The translations under genes were made by a program, and so were the position numbers. The notes under the pieces were generated by a model. It saw only the letters and a program-made list of their open reading frames with translations, did not search any database and was not told the DNA's origin. This document shows positions 27,830 to 36,494 of a stretch of DNA of 64,000 nucleotides, one piece after another (position 1 is the stretch's first letter; every line of letters starts with the position of its first letter). Origin of the DNA: Saliphagus infecundisoli (lineage in GTDB: Archaea; Halobacteriota; Halobacteria; Halobacteriales; Natrialbaceae); NCBI RefSeq assembly GCF_020177375.1, contig NZ_JAIWHV010000008.1, positions 1 through 64,000 of the forward strand, read 5' to 3'.

Positions 27830-28726
27830 TCAGTCGTTCCGAGCAACCTCGTGACGCCCGAACCCGTACCGAAGTCGGTTTGCGAGCCGGCGCGAGAACC
27901 GTCCCTCCGACCGCGAGCCGAACCGTTCGGCGAGGGCGGTGTAGATCAGCGGGAGGGGGACCTCCTGTTCCAGAGCCTCCTGGACGGTCCAGGTCCCCGT
28001 CGACCCTCCTTCGACGCGGTCGGCGACGGTTCCCAAGTTCGTGCCTTCTTCCCGAAAGGCCTCCTCGCAGAGCTCGAGGAGCCACGACCGGATCACCGCG
28101 CCGTTGTTCCAGGTGCGGGCGACGGCTTCGAGATCGAGGTCGTAGCGGCCGTCGGCGAGCAGTTCGAACCCCTCCCCATATGCCTGCATGAGCGCGTACT
28201 CGACGCCGTTGTGGACCATCTTCACGTAGTGGCCCGACCCCGCGGCCCCCATCCGGTCGTGGCCCGCGGGGCCGGTCGCGACGGCGTCGAACACCGGCAC
28301 CATCGCCTCGTAGGCCCACTCGGGCCCGCCGACCATCAGCGAGAACCCCTCCTCGGCGCTCGCGGGGCCTCCGGAGGTGCCACAGTCGAGGTAGGCCGCG
28401 GGACAGCTCTCGGCGCGCCGGACCGAGTCCTGAAAGCGGGAGTTCCCTCCGTCGATCACGACGTCCCGGCTTCCGAGGTGGGCCTCGAGTTCCGCCAGGG
28501 CGGCGTCGACCGGCTCGCCCGCCGGAACCATCAGCCAGATCCGTTTGTCCCCGTCCAGCCGATCCGCCAGATCGGAAATCGAGTCGGCGGGTTCGGCGCC
28601 GGCGTCGGCGGCGTCGGCGACGGCCTCCTCGGCGACATCGAAGGCGACGACGTCGTGGCCCGCGGCCATCGAGCGGTCGGCGACGATCCGTCCCATGCGT
28701 CCGAGTCCGAGCACGCCCAGTTGCAT
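27830..28726 (-). CDS. gnd: 6-phosphogluconate dehydrogenase, decarboxylating (short NAD-type)
   Basis: The 298-residue enzyme oxidises and decarboxylates 6-phosphogluconate to ribulose-5-phosphate. It shows the dinucleotide motif LGVLGLGRMGR, DGGNSRFQDS, the LDCGTSGGPASAEEGFSLMVGG substrate loop, the catalytic KMVHNGVEYALMQAYGEG and a C-terminal helical domain. Length and motifs fit the short bacterial-archaeal type rather than the 470-residue form. The start is MQLGVLGLGRMG. It is convergent with the DJ-1 gene, leaving 90 bases between stops. Confidence 0.93.
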   Translation of the reverse strand: MQLGVLGLGRMGRIVADRSMAAGHDVVAFDVAEEAVADAADAGAEPADSISDLADRLDGDKRIWLMVPAGEPVDAALAELEAHLGSRDVVIDGGNSRFQDSVRRAESCPAAYLDCGTSGGPASAEEGFSLMVGGPEWAYEAMVPVFDAVATGPAGHDRMGAAGSGHYVKMVHNGVEYALMQAYGEGFELLADGRYDLDLEAVARTWNNGAVIRSWLLELCEEAFREEGTNLGTVADRVEGGSTGTWTVQEALEQEVPLPLIYTALAERFGSRSEGRFSRRLANRLRYGFGRHEVARND

Positions 28727-28767
28727 GGGAAAAGCTGGCGCGTTCGAGGTGGTAGTGGTTTCCGGTT

Positions 28768-29211
28768 CTACGCCTCGGGTGAGGACTCCTCGACGCGGGC
28801 CCAGCCGATCGCGTCCACCACGACCACCCGGTCCTCGCGGGCGACGTAGACGCCATTGTACTCCCCGCCGCTCCCCTCGTAGTAGGGCAGCGACCGGTGG
28901 AGGGCGTCGACCACTCCCCAGGCGCCCTCGCGGTCGATCTCGACGCCGGCCCACTCCTCGCGGGCGTCGTCGGCTATCGCCCGGTCGATCGCCCGGCCCG
29001 CGCCTGGAAGCTCCCGGAGGCGCCGGCTCGAGGCGTCGACGACCGTCGCCCCGACGGGTACGTCCTCGGCATCGACGACCCGGGCACCGACCTCCGCGCT
29101 GGAGGGTCCGTGCTCGGCTCGACCCTGTCCTCGCTGGATGACGTAGCCGGCCGCGGCCGCGGTGCCGACCACGAGCAGCGAGACGGCGACGTCCCTCCCC
29201 CGTACGTTCAT
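28768..29211 (-). CDS. Membrane-anchored haloarchaeal protein of unknown function
   Basis: The 147-residue protein has a single N-terminal membrane anchor (VAVSLLVVGTAAAAGYVIQ, residues about 8-26). A soluble acidic domain follows (DDAREEWAGVEIDREGAWGVVDALHRSLPYYEG...VYVAREDRVVVVDAIGW), most likely outside the membrane. No family is recognised. The start MNVRGRD is chosen because AAACTACTT on the minus strand lies about 26-35 bases upstream. Nine codons more are open. It lies just downstream of an IS-derived element. Confidence 0.65.
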   Translation of the reverse strand: MNVRGRDVAVSLLVVGTAAAAGYVIQRGQGRAEHGPSSAEVGARVVDAEDVPVGATVVDASSRRLRELPGAGRAIDRAIADDAREEWAGVEIDREGAWGVVDALHRSLPYYEGSGGEYNGVYVAREDRVVVVDAIGWARVEESSPEA

Positions 29212-29364
29212 GGTTCGCACCTTACAGCAATCGACCAAGTAGTTTTCGAAAGCTGTAAGAGGAGTTATCAGAACTGCCGGTTCGCGTTTCCGTCGCCGTC
29301 GCGGCGGTTTCGGTTCGATCGCCTCCTACACCATCGGGCGATCACGGCAGGGCGGTGGAACGAT

Positions 29365-29706
29365 TGACCTCCTCCCGCGCCTGAAGACGCGGGAATCCGA
29401 CCATCGGATTCGGACTGTCGCAGTCCTTCGGTTCCAACCCGCACTCGGAGGGAACCGGCGACACACCGGAGGAACTCTCGTTTGTCTCCCTCGTAGGGCT
29501 GTGGCCCGGCCAAACAGGCCCCGTCGGAGTCCATGTCATCGCCGTGCGAACCACCGCCGGTTCGCCACCCCTTGTGGTTCGGGGACGGCATCTCACCGAC
29601 TCCGTAGCATCCGTGTGAACGGGGGCCACAGTCATAACCATTCCGGGACAAACGGACCGAGTGTCGCTTGACCTCCGCCTGAAGACGGAGGTATGCGCTT
29701 GAATTT
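29365..29706 (-). mobile_element. Deletion derivative of an IS200/IS605 (IS1341-type) element with both end palindromes (PATE-like)
   Basis: The left end (minus strand) has the hairpin ACCTCCG/CGGAGGT at 29671-29692 and the right end CCCGCG/CGCGGG at 29374-29393. Both surround the same CCTGAAGA loop. Between them lie roughly 280 bases resembling the 3' end of tnpB, with broken frames (for example GDDMDSDGACLAGPQPYEGD). The right end finishes GGAGGAGGTCAA, the expected end of such elements. There is no intact TnpB. The region before the right hairpin is where an omega (reRNA) guide scaffold would lie. The left end begins a few bases after the TGA stop of the gene at 29710. Confidence 0.65.
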
Positions 29707-29709
29707 CTA

Positions 29710-30192
29710 TCAGACGACGTGCTCGCCCTGGTAGCTCCCGTCGTAGAGTTCCTCGTGGTCGGCTTTCGCGAGGACGAACTGGGCGATCCGGGCGCCGCGC
29801 TCGAGTTCGACGTCGTGGTGGACCTGGAGGAGGCCCTCGCCGCGGCCCTCGTAGCCGGCGTCCCAGACCGCCGTGTTCAGCATACAGGAGTTTCGCATCA
29901 GCGACGACCGGGGGTAGACGAAGCCGACGTGGCCCTCCGGGACCGCGATGCGTTCGCCGTAGCGGGCGATGTAGCTCCCCTCGGGCAGGTAGTAGGTGTC
30001 GGGGGCCTTTCGATCGAGTTCCTCCAAGGGCCGGGCGATCCGTTCGCCGACCTGGCTCTCCTCGCTGGTGATCCGGCCGGGCTCTCGCTGTTCGAAGACG
30101 ACGTCGACCGTGAGATCGACGCCGTTTGGCTGGACCTGTTCGTCCTCGGTCGGCGAGACGTGGTCGGCGACGAACGCGCCGGAACGGTACAT
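29710..30192 (-). CDS. dUTPase/dCTP-deaminase family protein
   Basis: This 160-residue trimeric-fold enzyme has the family motif VYPRSSLMRNSCMLNTAVWDAGYEGRGEGLLQVH and NGVDLTVDVVF. It is shorter than typical dCTP deaminases of about 190 residues. Haloarchaeal proteins of this size are usually called deoxyuridine triphosphatase. Either way it controls dUTP levels and feeds dUMP to thymidylate synthesis. The gene ends within a few bases of the left end of an IS-derived element, leaving it intact. The start is MYRSGAFVADHV. Confidence 0.82.
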   Translation of the reverse strand: MYRSGAFVADHVSPTEDEQVQPNGVDLTVDVVFEQREPGRITSEESQVGERIARPLEELDRKAPDTYYLPEGSYIARYGERIAVPEGHVGFVYPRSSLMRNSCMLNTAVWDAGYEGRGEGLLQVHHDVELERGARIAQFVLAKADHEELYDGSYQGEHVV

Positions 30193-30360
30193 GCCCGCGA
30201 GTGGGTCTCGCGGGGGTCAAAAGGGTGTCGTCACGGCTTCCGTCCGTTCGGTTCTACGGCAAGGATTGCGGCGGTTCCGACCGTTTTTCCGGTTCTACAT
30301 GGACGTCCACGACAGAGACACGCTGGATTTATCAGGACGGACGGCCGAATTTCGGATGCT

Positions 30361-32328
30361 ATGGGACAGACGCTCACCGAGAAAATCCTCGACGACCATC
30401 TCGTCGAGGGCGAACTCGAGACCGGCGAGGAGATCGGGATCGAGATCGACCAGGTCCTCACACAGGACACGACGGGGACCATGGTCTGGCTGCAGTTCGA
30501 GGCGATGGGGCTGGACGAGGTCCAGACCGAGATCGCCGCCCAGTACTGCGACCACCAGACCTATCAGTTCGACTTTAAGAACACCGACGACCACCGCTTC
30601 CTTCGCTCCGCGGCGGGCACCTACGGCGCGCACTTCTCTCGCCCCGGCAACGGTATCTGCCACAACGTCCACCGCGAGAACTTCGCCGCGCCCGGGAAGA
30701 CGCTCCTCGGTTCGGACAGCCACACCCCGACGCCCGGCGGCCTCGGCGAACTCGCCATCGGCGCCGGCGGCATCGACGTCACCGTCGCGATGGGCGGGGC
30801 ACCCTACTACATCGAGATGCCCGAGGTCGTCGAGGTTCGCCTCGAGGGCGAACTCCCTGAGTGGGCGACCGCGAAGGACGTCATCCTCGAGATGCTCCGC
30901 CGGCTCTCGGTCAAGGGCGGCGTCGGCAAGATCCTCGAGTACACGGGCCCCGGCGTCGAGACCCTCTCGGCGCCCGAGCGGATGACGATCACCAACATGG
31001 GGACGGAACTCGGCGCGACCTCCTCGCTGTTCCCGACCGACGAGCGCACCGAGGAGTACTTGGAGAAGGTCGGCCGCGGCGAGGAGTACGTCGAGCTCAC
31101 CCCCGACGACGACGCGGAGTACGACGACGAGATGGTTCTCGATCTCTCCGAGCTCGAGCCGCTGGTCGCCCAGCCCTCGATGCCCGACAACGTCGTGCCC
31201 GTCAGCGAGGTCGCAGGCACCGACGTCTCCCAGGTCATCGTCGGCTCCTGTACGAACGGCGCCTACGAGGATGTCCTCCCCGCGGCGAAGATGCTGGAAG
31301 GCCGGACGATCGACCGCAAGACCGAGATGATCGTCGCGCCCGGCTCCAAACAGGCAAGCGAGATGCTCGCCCGCGAGGGCTGGGTCGCCGAGATGATGGC
31401 CGCCGGCGTCAACTTCTCGGAGGCGACGTGTGGGGCCTGTATCGGAATCGGCCACGTCCCCGCCTCGGACTCGGTCTCGGTGCGAACGTTCAACCGCAAC
31501 TTCGAGGGCCGCTCGGGCATCGAGGACGACGAGGTCTTCCTCTGTAGTCCCGAGGTCGCCGCCGCCACGGCGTTGGCCGGCGAACTCGTCGACCCCCGTG
31601 ATCTGGCCGACGAGCTCGGCGATCTGGAAGACCCCGGCTTCGAGCTCCCCGAGGAGTACGACGGCTCGAAGGCCGACCTCATCGGTCCCGACGAGGCCGT
31701 CGACGACGAGCTCGTCAAGGGCCCGAACATCGGCGACGTCCCGCTGAAGGATCCCCTCGAGTCGAACCTCGCGGGCGAGGCGCTCCTCAAGATGGAGGAC
31801 AACATCACGACCGACCACATCATCCCCGCGACCCAGGACATCCTGATGTATCGGTCGAACGTCCCCAAGCTCTCGGAGTTCACCCTCTCCCGGGTCGATG
31901 ACACCTTCGCCGAGCGCGCCTTAGAGGCCGACGGCGGCTTCCTCGTCGCCGGCGAGAACTACGGTCAGGGCTCCTCGAGAGAGCACGCCGCGCTCTGTCC
32001 GATGTATCTCGGCGTCGAAGGGGTGCTCGCCCAGAGCTTCGCCCGGATCCACAAGGCGAACCTCTTCAACTTCGGGATCGTCCCGCTCTCGATCGACGAC
32101 GACGGCTACGAGTCGATCGAGCAGGGCGACGAGATCGAGATCGTCGACGACGTCCGCGAGGCAGTCGAGAGCGGCCAGGAGGAGTTCACCGTCCGCGTCA
32201 ACGGCGACGAGGAGGTCACCGCCCACCTCGACGCCTCCGAGCGTGAGCGCGATATCCTCGCCGCCGGCGGGAAGCTCTCCTGGACCAAGGAGCAAGCGCC
32301 CGGCGGAGCCGCGACGGCAGACGACTGA
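30361..32328 (+). CDS. acn: Aconitate hydratase
   Basis: Aconitase isomerises citrate to isocitrate in the TCA cycle. The 655-residue protein carries the three 4Fe-4S cysteines in VGSCTNG (C297) and ATCGACIGIG (C357, C360). It also has GSDSHTPTPGGLGELAIGAGG, NITTDHIIPATQDILMYRSN, and a swivelling C-terminal domain with GENYGQGSSREHAALCPMYLG. The length fits the archaeal aconitase group that is closer to IPM isomerase. GGATTTATC about 30 bases before the ATG suggests a leaderless transcript. A TTTTTT tract at 32343-32348 probably terminates it. Confidence 0.95.
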   Translation: MGQTLTEKILDDHLVEGELETGEEIGIEIDQVLTQDTTGTMVWLQFEAMGLDEVQTEIAAQYCDHQTYQFDFKNTDDHRFLRSAAGTYGAHFSRPGNGICHNVHRENFAAPGKTLLGSDSHTPTPGGLGELAIGAGGIDVTVAMGGAPYYIEMPEVVEVRLEGELPEWATAKDVILEMLRRLSVKGGVGKILEYTGPGVETLSAPERMTITNMGTELGATSSLFPTDERTEEYLEKVGRGEEYVELTPDDDAEYDDEMVLDLSELEPLVAQPSMPDNVVPVSEVAGTDVSQVIVGSCTNGAYEDVLPAAKMLEGRTIDRKTEMIVAPGSKQASEMLAREGWVAEMMAAGVNFSEATCGACIGIGHVPASDSVSVRTFNRNFEGRSGIEDDEVFLCSPEVAAATALAGELVDPRDLADELGDLEDPGFELPEEYDGSKADLIGPDEAVDDELVKGPNIGDVPLKDPLESNLAGEALLKMEDNITTDHIIPATQDILMYRSNVPKLSEFTLSRVDDTFAERALEADGGFLVAGENYGQGSSREHAALCPMYLGVEGVLAQSFARIHKANLFNFGIVPLSIDDDGYESIEQGDEIEIVDDVREAVESGQEEFTVRVNGDEEVTAHLDASERERDILAAGGKLSWTKEQAPGGAATADD

Positions 32329-32342
32329 TTCGTTGACCCGCC

Positions 32343-32365
32343 TTTTTTGCCGCGAGCCCGCGGCG
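32343..32365 (+). terminator. T-tract after acn
   Basis: CCTTTTTTG lies 14-20 bases after the aconitase stop. Archaeal RNA polymerase commonly stops at such U-runs. A hairpin (GCCGCG-AGCC-CGCGGC, 32349-32364) follows directly. Confidence 0.5.
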
Positions 32366-32515
32366 CTCAGACGTACCGACGGAGCGTCCAACTGAGGCGA
32401 ACGCGAGCGCTCCGAACAGCAGCGAGGCCGAAAGCCGGGATAGCGGGCCGGCGCCCGTCCGATTCGCGAAGACGAACGAAGCGAGGGAGATACCGATCGC
32501 GGTCCCGAGGGCCAT
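32366..32515 (-). CDS. Possible small membrane protein (about 50 residues), perhaps frameshifted
   Basis: From ATG 32515 the first 40 residues are hydrophobic and protein-like (MALGTAIGISLASFVFANRT, then LSASLLFGALAFAS), suggesting two membrane helices. The frame then runs into antisense of acn. A shift of one base after ALAFAS would give the ending LSWTLRRYV and a TGA at 32367. GGAG just before the ATG could be an SD. Either a one-base indel or a chance frame is possible. Confidence 0.3.
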
Positions 32516-32635
32516 GCCGCTCCGTCGGACGGAACCTCCATACGCGAGAAGGGGACACCGAAAACTTATCCGCTCCGAGGTGGCTCGCGTCCGACCGGCC
32601 GTTCGCGGGGCAGGGCACGCGTTCGAAAACGCATA

Positions 32636-33052
32636 TCAGTCCCGCCGGGCGCGCTCGCGGATCCGGTTTTGCTGCCGGCGCTCGGTGATGTGACCGACAC
32701 CGTCGGCCAACTCGTCGCGGACCTCGCTCTCGAAGCGATCGACGTCCGGGAGGAAGCTTCCGTCGAACTCCTCGACGAGTTCGTAGGTCCAGCGGTCGCT
32801 GATCGCCCCCGCGGGCAGGTGCTCGTCGCGTAGCTGGTCGGCCCACTCCTTGTGGCCGGCTTCGCGTAGCTGTTCCTCGGCGGCGCCGATGCGGTCCATC
32901 GCGTGGCCGAGTTCGTGGTGGAACTGGAGGAGGCTTCCGTTGGCCCGGTGGACGTACTCGATGCCGAGCTGGAGGTCGTGTAACGCCTCTTCCTCGAGGT
33001 CGCTCAGCTCGAGGGCGTCGAGGTCGGGATCGTTGTCCGGTTCGGGAGGCAT
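32636..33052 (-). CDS. Conserved acidic helical protein, unknown function
   Basis: This 138-residue soluble, mostly helical protein contains HDLQLGIEYVHRANGSLLQFHHELGHAMDRIGAAEEQLREAGHKEWADQLRDEHLPAGAISDRWTYELVEEFD. The HHELGH stretch resembles a zincin HExxH-like site but reads HHELGHAMD, so an H-E-x-x-H would require HELGH, which is present. No further metal ligand is evident, so a peptidase call is not safe. The start MPPEPDND is set by loss of protein-like composition upstream. Confidence 0.65.
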   Translation of the reverse strand: MPPEPDNDPDLDALELSDLEEEALHDLQLGIEYVHRANGSLLQFHHELGHAMDRIGAAEEQLREAGHKEWADQLRDEHLPAGAISDRWTYELVEEFDGSFLPDVDRFESEVRDELADGVGHITERRQQNRIRERARRD

Positions 33053-33137
33053 CTCACAAACCAACGAGGAGAATCCGAAAAGGCGTTTCAGGCCCGGCAA
33101 CGGGTTCCGGTTCCCGATCTCGGCGATCGTCCTCCGG

Positions 33138-34193
33138 TCAGTCGCAGTCGCCCGGACAGTAACAGTCGCCCATGCAGTAGGTCGTCCCCTCGCCGCCCAG
33201 CGGGACGCCCATGTTAGCAAAGGTCGCGAGCAGCCGGTCCATGGCACCGGAGTCCGGCCGGACGTCCCGGGCGGTCGCGCCGTAGGGCGCCGAGCCGACC
33301 CCGATCCGTTCGTGGATCTTGCCCTCCGAGAGGACGACCACCTCGTCGGTCGTCTGGACCGGGACGTACAGCTTCTCGAGGCCGGGATCCCAGGTGCCGG
33401 CGAAGGTCTCGCCGCCGACGTCGAGGCGGTCTTCGACCTCGCGGGCTTCGACGTCGATGACCGTGATATCCTCGGTGTCGGGCGTGAAGAGGTAGAGCAG
33501 GTCGCCGTCGGCGCTGAACTCGCTGGTCGTGCCGCCCGCGCCGATGCCGTCCTCCTCGGTGAGCCGGACGAGTTCCTCGGGGTCGGTCGGATCGCTGATG
33601 TCCCAGATCCCCTCGGTGCCGTGATCGCCCTCCAGATACTCGACGGCGAGGTACTCCCCGCCCCAGGAGGCGGTGTCCATGTAGGGCTGGGCGGCGTCGG
33701 CGCCCTCCATGACGGGGTCTACCTCGACCTGGGCCGCGATCTCGAAGGCGGGGACGTCGATCACGGTGAGGGTATCGCCCTGGAGGTCGGGGACGTAGGC
33801 GTACTCGCCATCGGGGCCGATGGTGACGTCACAGGGTGCGGCCTCGCCCCGGTCGATCTCGCCGGTGACCTCGCCGAAGCCCTCCGAATCGGGATCGGCG
33901 TCGATCCGGTACTGGGCGTGGGTCGGCTCGCGGGCGCTGACCACCAGATGCTCGCCGTCGGGGGTGACCTCCTGCCAATTCGAGTCCGACCCCGTCTCCA
34001 GATCGACGGCCTCCTCCAGGGTCCCGGGATCGTACCCCTTGACCCCGCCCTCGACGTTGAGCCAGAGGGTCTCGATCCCTTCCTCGCGGGTCGCGTACTG
34101 GTTGGCGGGAAACGAGGCGGTCGCGCCGATGTAGGCCGTCTCCAGCAGTTCGTCCGTCAGGGCATCGACGACGCTGACGGACATGTCGCCGGT
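33138..34193 (-). pseudogene. Beta-propeller lipoprotein gene, C-terminal part (cut off from its signal peptide by an inserted element)
   Basis: About 350 residues of YVTN/YncE-type beta-propeller repeats are visible: VSVVDALTDELLETAYIG, LVVSARE, DGEYAYVPDLQGDTLTVIDVPAFEIAAQVEV, ITVIDVEAREVEDRLDVG, EVVVLSEGKIHERIGVGSAPYGA. The C-terminus is Cys-rich (TYCMGDCYCPGDCD). An ATG at 34184 could start translation, but the Tat/lipobox region lies on the other side of the element at 34194-34831. Joining AAC (34834-34832) to ACC (34193) restores VFVFN-TGDMSVSVVD. The insert of about 638 bases is not a multiple of three. Confidence 0.85.
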
Positions 34194-34831
34194 GGTCACC
34201 GACCCCACCCTACTCGCGTCCTTCGGACGCTCGCTGAGGGTGGGGCTTGCATGGCGGACGTTGGAGGCTTTGTGGCGTCCTTCGCCCTTGTATGCCGGTG
34301 CGGTCGGCCGGCAGCGGCAATGTAATTGGACGTGACCTCGGGTTCTATCCCCAAAGCGGGGAACGGAGAGGCTCGTGGCATCACGTTCACCGTCGTCGGT
34401 CCGTCCTTCACGGACCGGACGGAGTGATTAGCGCAATGGATGAATACGCATCACAGGCTCCGGCTCAAAGCGCTTCTCACCACGAGTGGATTTCCCGATT
34501 AAACAAGCCTCCGAGCGTCGCTGAGAACTAGATCGCCACGTTCCTTCTGGATATTCAGGTGTTGCAGTGACCACTCAGTCCGGTCCGCTGGGCACGGTGA
34601 CCGGTGCCCGCCACCGCCGAGATAACCCGTCCTTGGCCGCACCGAAACGTGGCCGGGCACCCCTTGCGGGGCTGTCTGTAGCCCGTCGGTGGCTATGTGA
34701 TAACACGGGTTATGGCGGCCTAAGTCTTGCGTTTTCGGTGTATGTGCCCAGCTATACGAACGCGCTCCTCCCCGCCCTGCTCGCTCCCGTCGGTCGCTCC
34801 TTGAGGACGGGGACTCTGCGCTACCGCCCCA
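34194..34831 (-). mobile_element. Non-coding hairpin-bounded insertion element A (about 640 bases), interrupting the beta-propeller gene
   Basis: The right end (plus coordinates 34203-34245) is a nested hairpin: outer CCCCACCCT/AGGGTGGGG and inner GCGTCC-TTC-GGACGC. The left end (about 34767-34815) is CCCCGCCCT/AGGACGGGG. Internal sequence has no supportable protein. It shares TGTAATTGGACGTGACCTCG (34321-34340) and a downstream GCACC...GGGCTGTCTG-AGCCCG block with element B at 54889-55307. It also shares TAAGTCTTGCGTTTTCG (34721-34737) with element C. The left end follows TTCAAC. It behaves like a transposase-less derivative of an IS200/IS605-type element, though no transposase is present to prove the family. 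Confidence 0.7.
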
Positions 34832-35182
34832 GTTGAAGACGAAGACGTACCCCTGGCGGGTGGCCGCCTCGTCATCGTTCGCTTCGGGCGTCTGCCCGTC
34901 GGCGTCGTCGGCTTCGGGCGTAGCTTCGTCCCCGTCGTCCGCATCGTCGGGACTCCCTTCGTCGTCGTCCGCGGCGCCGTCCGGTGCCTCCTCCTCGTCG
35001 TCCTCGGGAGTCGTTTCGTCGGCGTCCTCCTCGTCGAGGAGGTTCGTGCAGCCGGCCGTCGAGGCGCTCCCGACCGTCGCGCCCGCGGCGGCCGTCCCGC
35101 AGATGAGTCGGCGCCGAGAGACCTCGTCGCCGTCGACCCGGTTGGGAACGAGCCGATCCGGGAGATCCTCCTCGTCGGCCAT
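34832..35182 (-). pseudogene. Beta-propeller lipoprotein gene, N-terminal part (Tat signal and lipobox)
   Basis: From ATG 35182: a Tat-type signal with SRRRLICGTAAAGATVGS, the lipobox STAGC, an Asp/Glu/Pro-rich linker of about 60 residues, then RQGYVFVFN, the first propeller strand. After AAC the frame enters element A and continues for about 110 meaningless residues. This was the secretion and membrane-anchoring end of the protein at 33138-34193. The complete ancestral protein would be about 470 residues, outside the membrane. Confidence 0.85.
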
Positions 35183-35206
35183 ACTGGGGGTTGGGCGAGG
35201 TCGGCG

Positions 35207-36358
35207 TTAAGCGTTTGGCGCCGGGAACCGATCGAGGGCGAACGGCTCGATCCCGTGGTCGGTCTCCCCCTCAGTGACAAGGTCGGCGACGATCTCGCCG
35301 ACGACGCTCGCCAGGGGCGCCTCGCCCCCCGAGAGCCCGGCGGCGACCGTGACCCGGTCGTCGTCGGGAAGGGTTCCAACGAGAAAGCGGTCGTCGGGGG
35401 TCGCGGTCGCAAGCGAGGTCCGAAGCCCCATCGTCGGCCCCGTTCCGCCCGGGAAGTACCGGTCGGCGAACCGGCGGAGCACGCGCTCGTCCTGGGGCAT
35501 CGGCTCGCGCTCGAGATGGGTCGGGTCGGCGGTCTCCCCGCGGTGGTGGCGCCGGCCAAAGGAGAAGCCGGGAACCCCCAGGACCGGCCCGCCGTAGTAG
35601 CGGCCCTCATCCGTCCGGAACGCGAAGGGAGGGAACCGCTCGGGGGCGAAGGCCGCGGGGGAGTCGGGCTGGAGCCACGTCCGGACCCGGCGTTCGGGCC
35701 GAAGAACGTCCTCGAGATCCTCGACGATCCCGCCGGTCCACGGGCCGGCGGTCACCACGAGCTCGTCGGCCCGGTACTCGTCCCGGTTGGTCCGTACTCG
35801 AACGTCGTCGCCGACGCGGTCCCAGTCGGTGACCCGCTCGCGGGCCCGGATGGTCGCGCTGGCGTCGTGGGCGCGCTTGACGTGGGCGACGATCCCCCGG
35901 TCGGGCCGGAGGAGGCCGCCGTCGGGCTGATAGATCGCGGCGTACTCCTCGCCGTCGCCGCTCTCGTCGTCGGGAAGCCGGTATGCGGGATACCGTTCCG
36001 TGAGCGTCGCCCCCGAGAGCCGTTCGTGTGCGACGTCGTGGGAGTCGAGGCTCGCCGCAAGCTCCTCGAGTTCCGATTCGAGGCCGACGTCGAGGGCACC
36101 GCCCCGGTAGCGGAGGCGCTCGCCCCGCTCGACGCCCAGTTCCTCCCAGAGGTCGACGGCCCGCTCGTAGAGGGGAACGTCCCCCTCGCCGGCTGCGAGC
36201 CGGATCGCCCCCGGCTTGGGCGATGAGCCGTAGCCGTGTGGGATGTCGAAGCGCTCGAGCCCGAGGACGTCGACGCCACGGTCGGCGAGGTGGGCAACCG
36301 CCGCCGCCCCCGCGTCGCCGACGCCGACGACGATCGCGTCGTATCGGTCTGGTGTCAT
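35207..36358 (-). CDS. MSOX/MTOX-like FAD-dependent oxidoreductase (sarcosine/N-methyltryptophan oxidase fold)
   Basis: The 383-residue flavoprotein has a Rossmann start AIVVGVGDAGAAAVAHLADRGVDVLGLERFDIPHGYGSSPKPGAIRLA and a terminal GLSGGEAPLASVVGEIVADLV. This is the monomeric sarcosine oxidase/SolA layout. The segment that carries the flavin-linking cysteine in those enzymes reads TSLATATPDDRFLVG, with Ser in the Cys position. The His/Lys of the usual GFSGHGFK are also changed. So the flavin is probably not covalently bound this way and the substrate may differ. Confidence 0.8.
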   Translation of the reverse strand: MTPDRYDAIVVGVGDAGAAAVAHLADRGVDVLGLERFDIPHGYGSSPKPGAIRLAAGEGDVPLYERAVDLWEELGVERGERLRYRGGALDVGLESELEELAASLDSHDVAHERLSGATLTERYPAYRLPDDESGDGEEYAAIYQPDGGLLRPDRGIVAHVKRAHDASATIRARERVTDWDRVGDDVRVRTNRDEYRADELVVTAGPWTGGIVEDLEDVLRPERRVRTWLQPDSPAAFAPERFPPFAFRTDEGRYYGGPVLGVPGFSFGRRHHRGETADPTHLEREPMPQDERVLRRFADRYFPGGTGPTMGLRTSLATATPDDRFLVGTLPDDDRVTVAAGLSGGEAPLASVVGEIVADLVTEGETDHGIEPFALDRFPAPNA

Positions 36359-36494
36359 TGATCGGCGCTACGGGATACACGTACGAATAGCTATGGTCCG
36401 ACCGGCGATCGGACGCCCTCGGTGGGGCCTGCGAAACCCCTATCGGAGCTGAAATACAATCTCGATTGATACGTCCCCGGACCTGACGTTGGCG

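Noticed and set aside
29365-29706. Intact tnpB in element D
   Set aside because: The element is only about 340 bases and the frames are broken; no catalytic RuvC region fits.
29342-30220. 292-residue minus-strand frame over dUTPase and element D
   Set aside because: It is out of frame with the real dUTPase and its C-terminal part is a broken tnpB-derived sequence.
34499-34831. Continuation of the lipoprotein N-terminal frame into element A as a functional fusion
   Set aside because: The roughly 110 residues after VFVFN are low-quality and the rest of the propeller is recovered beyond the element.
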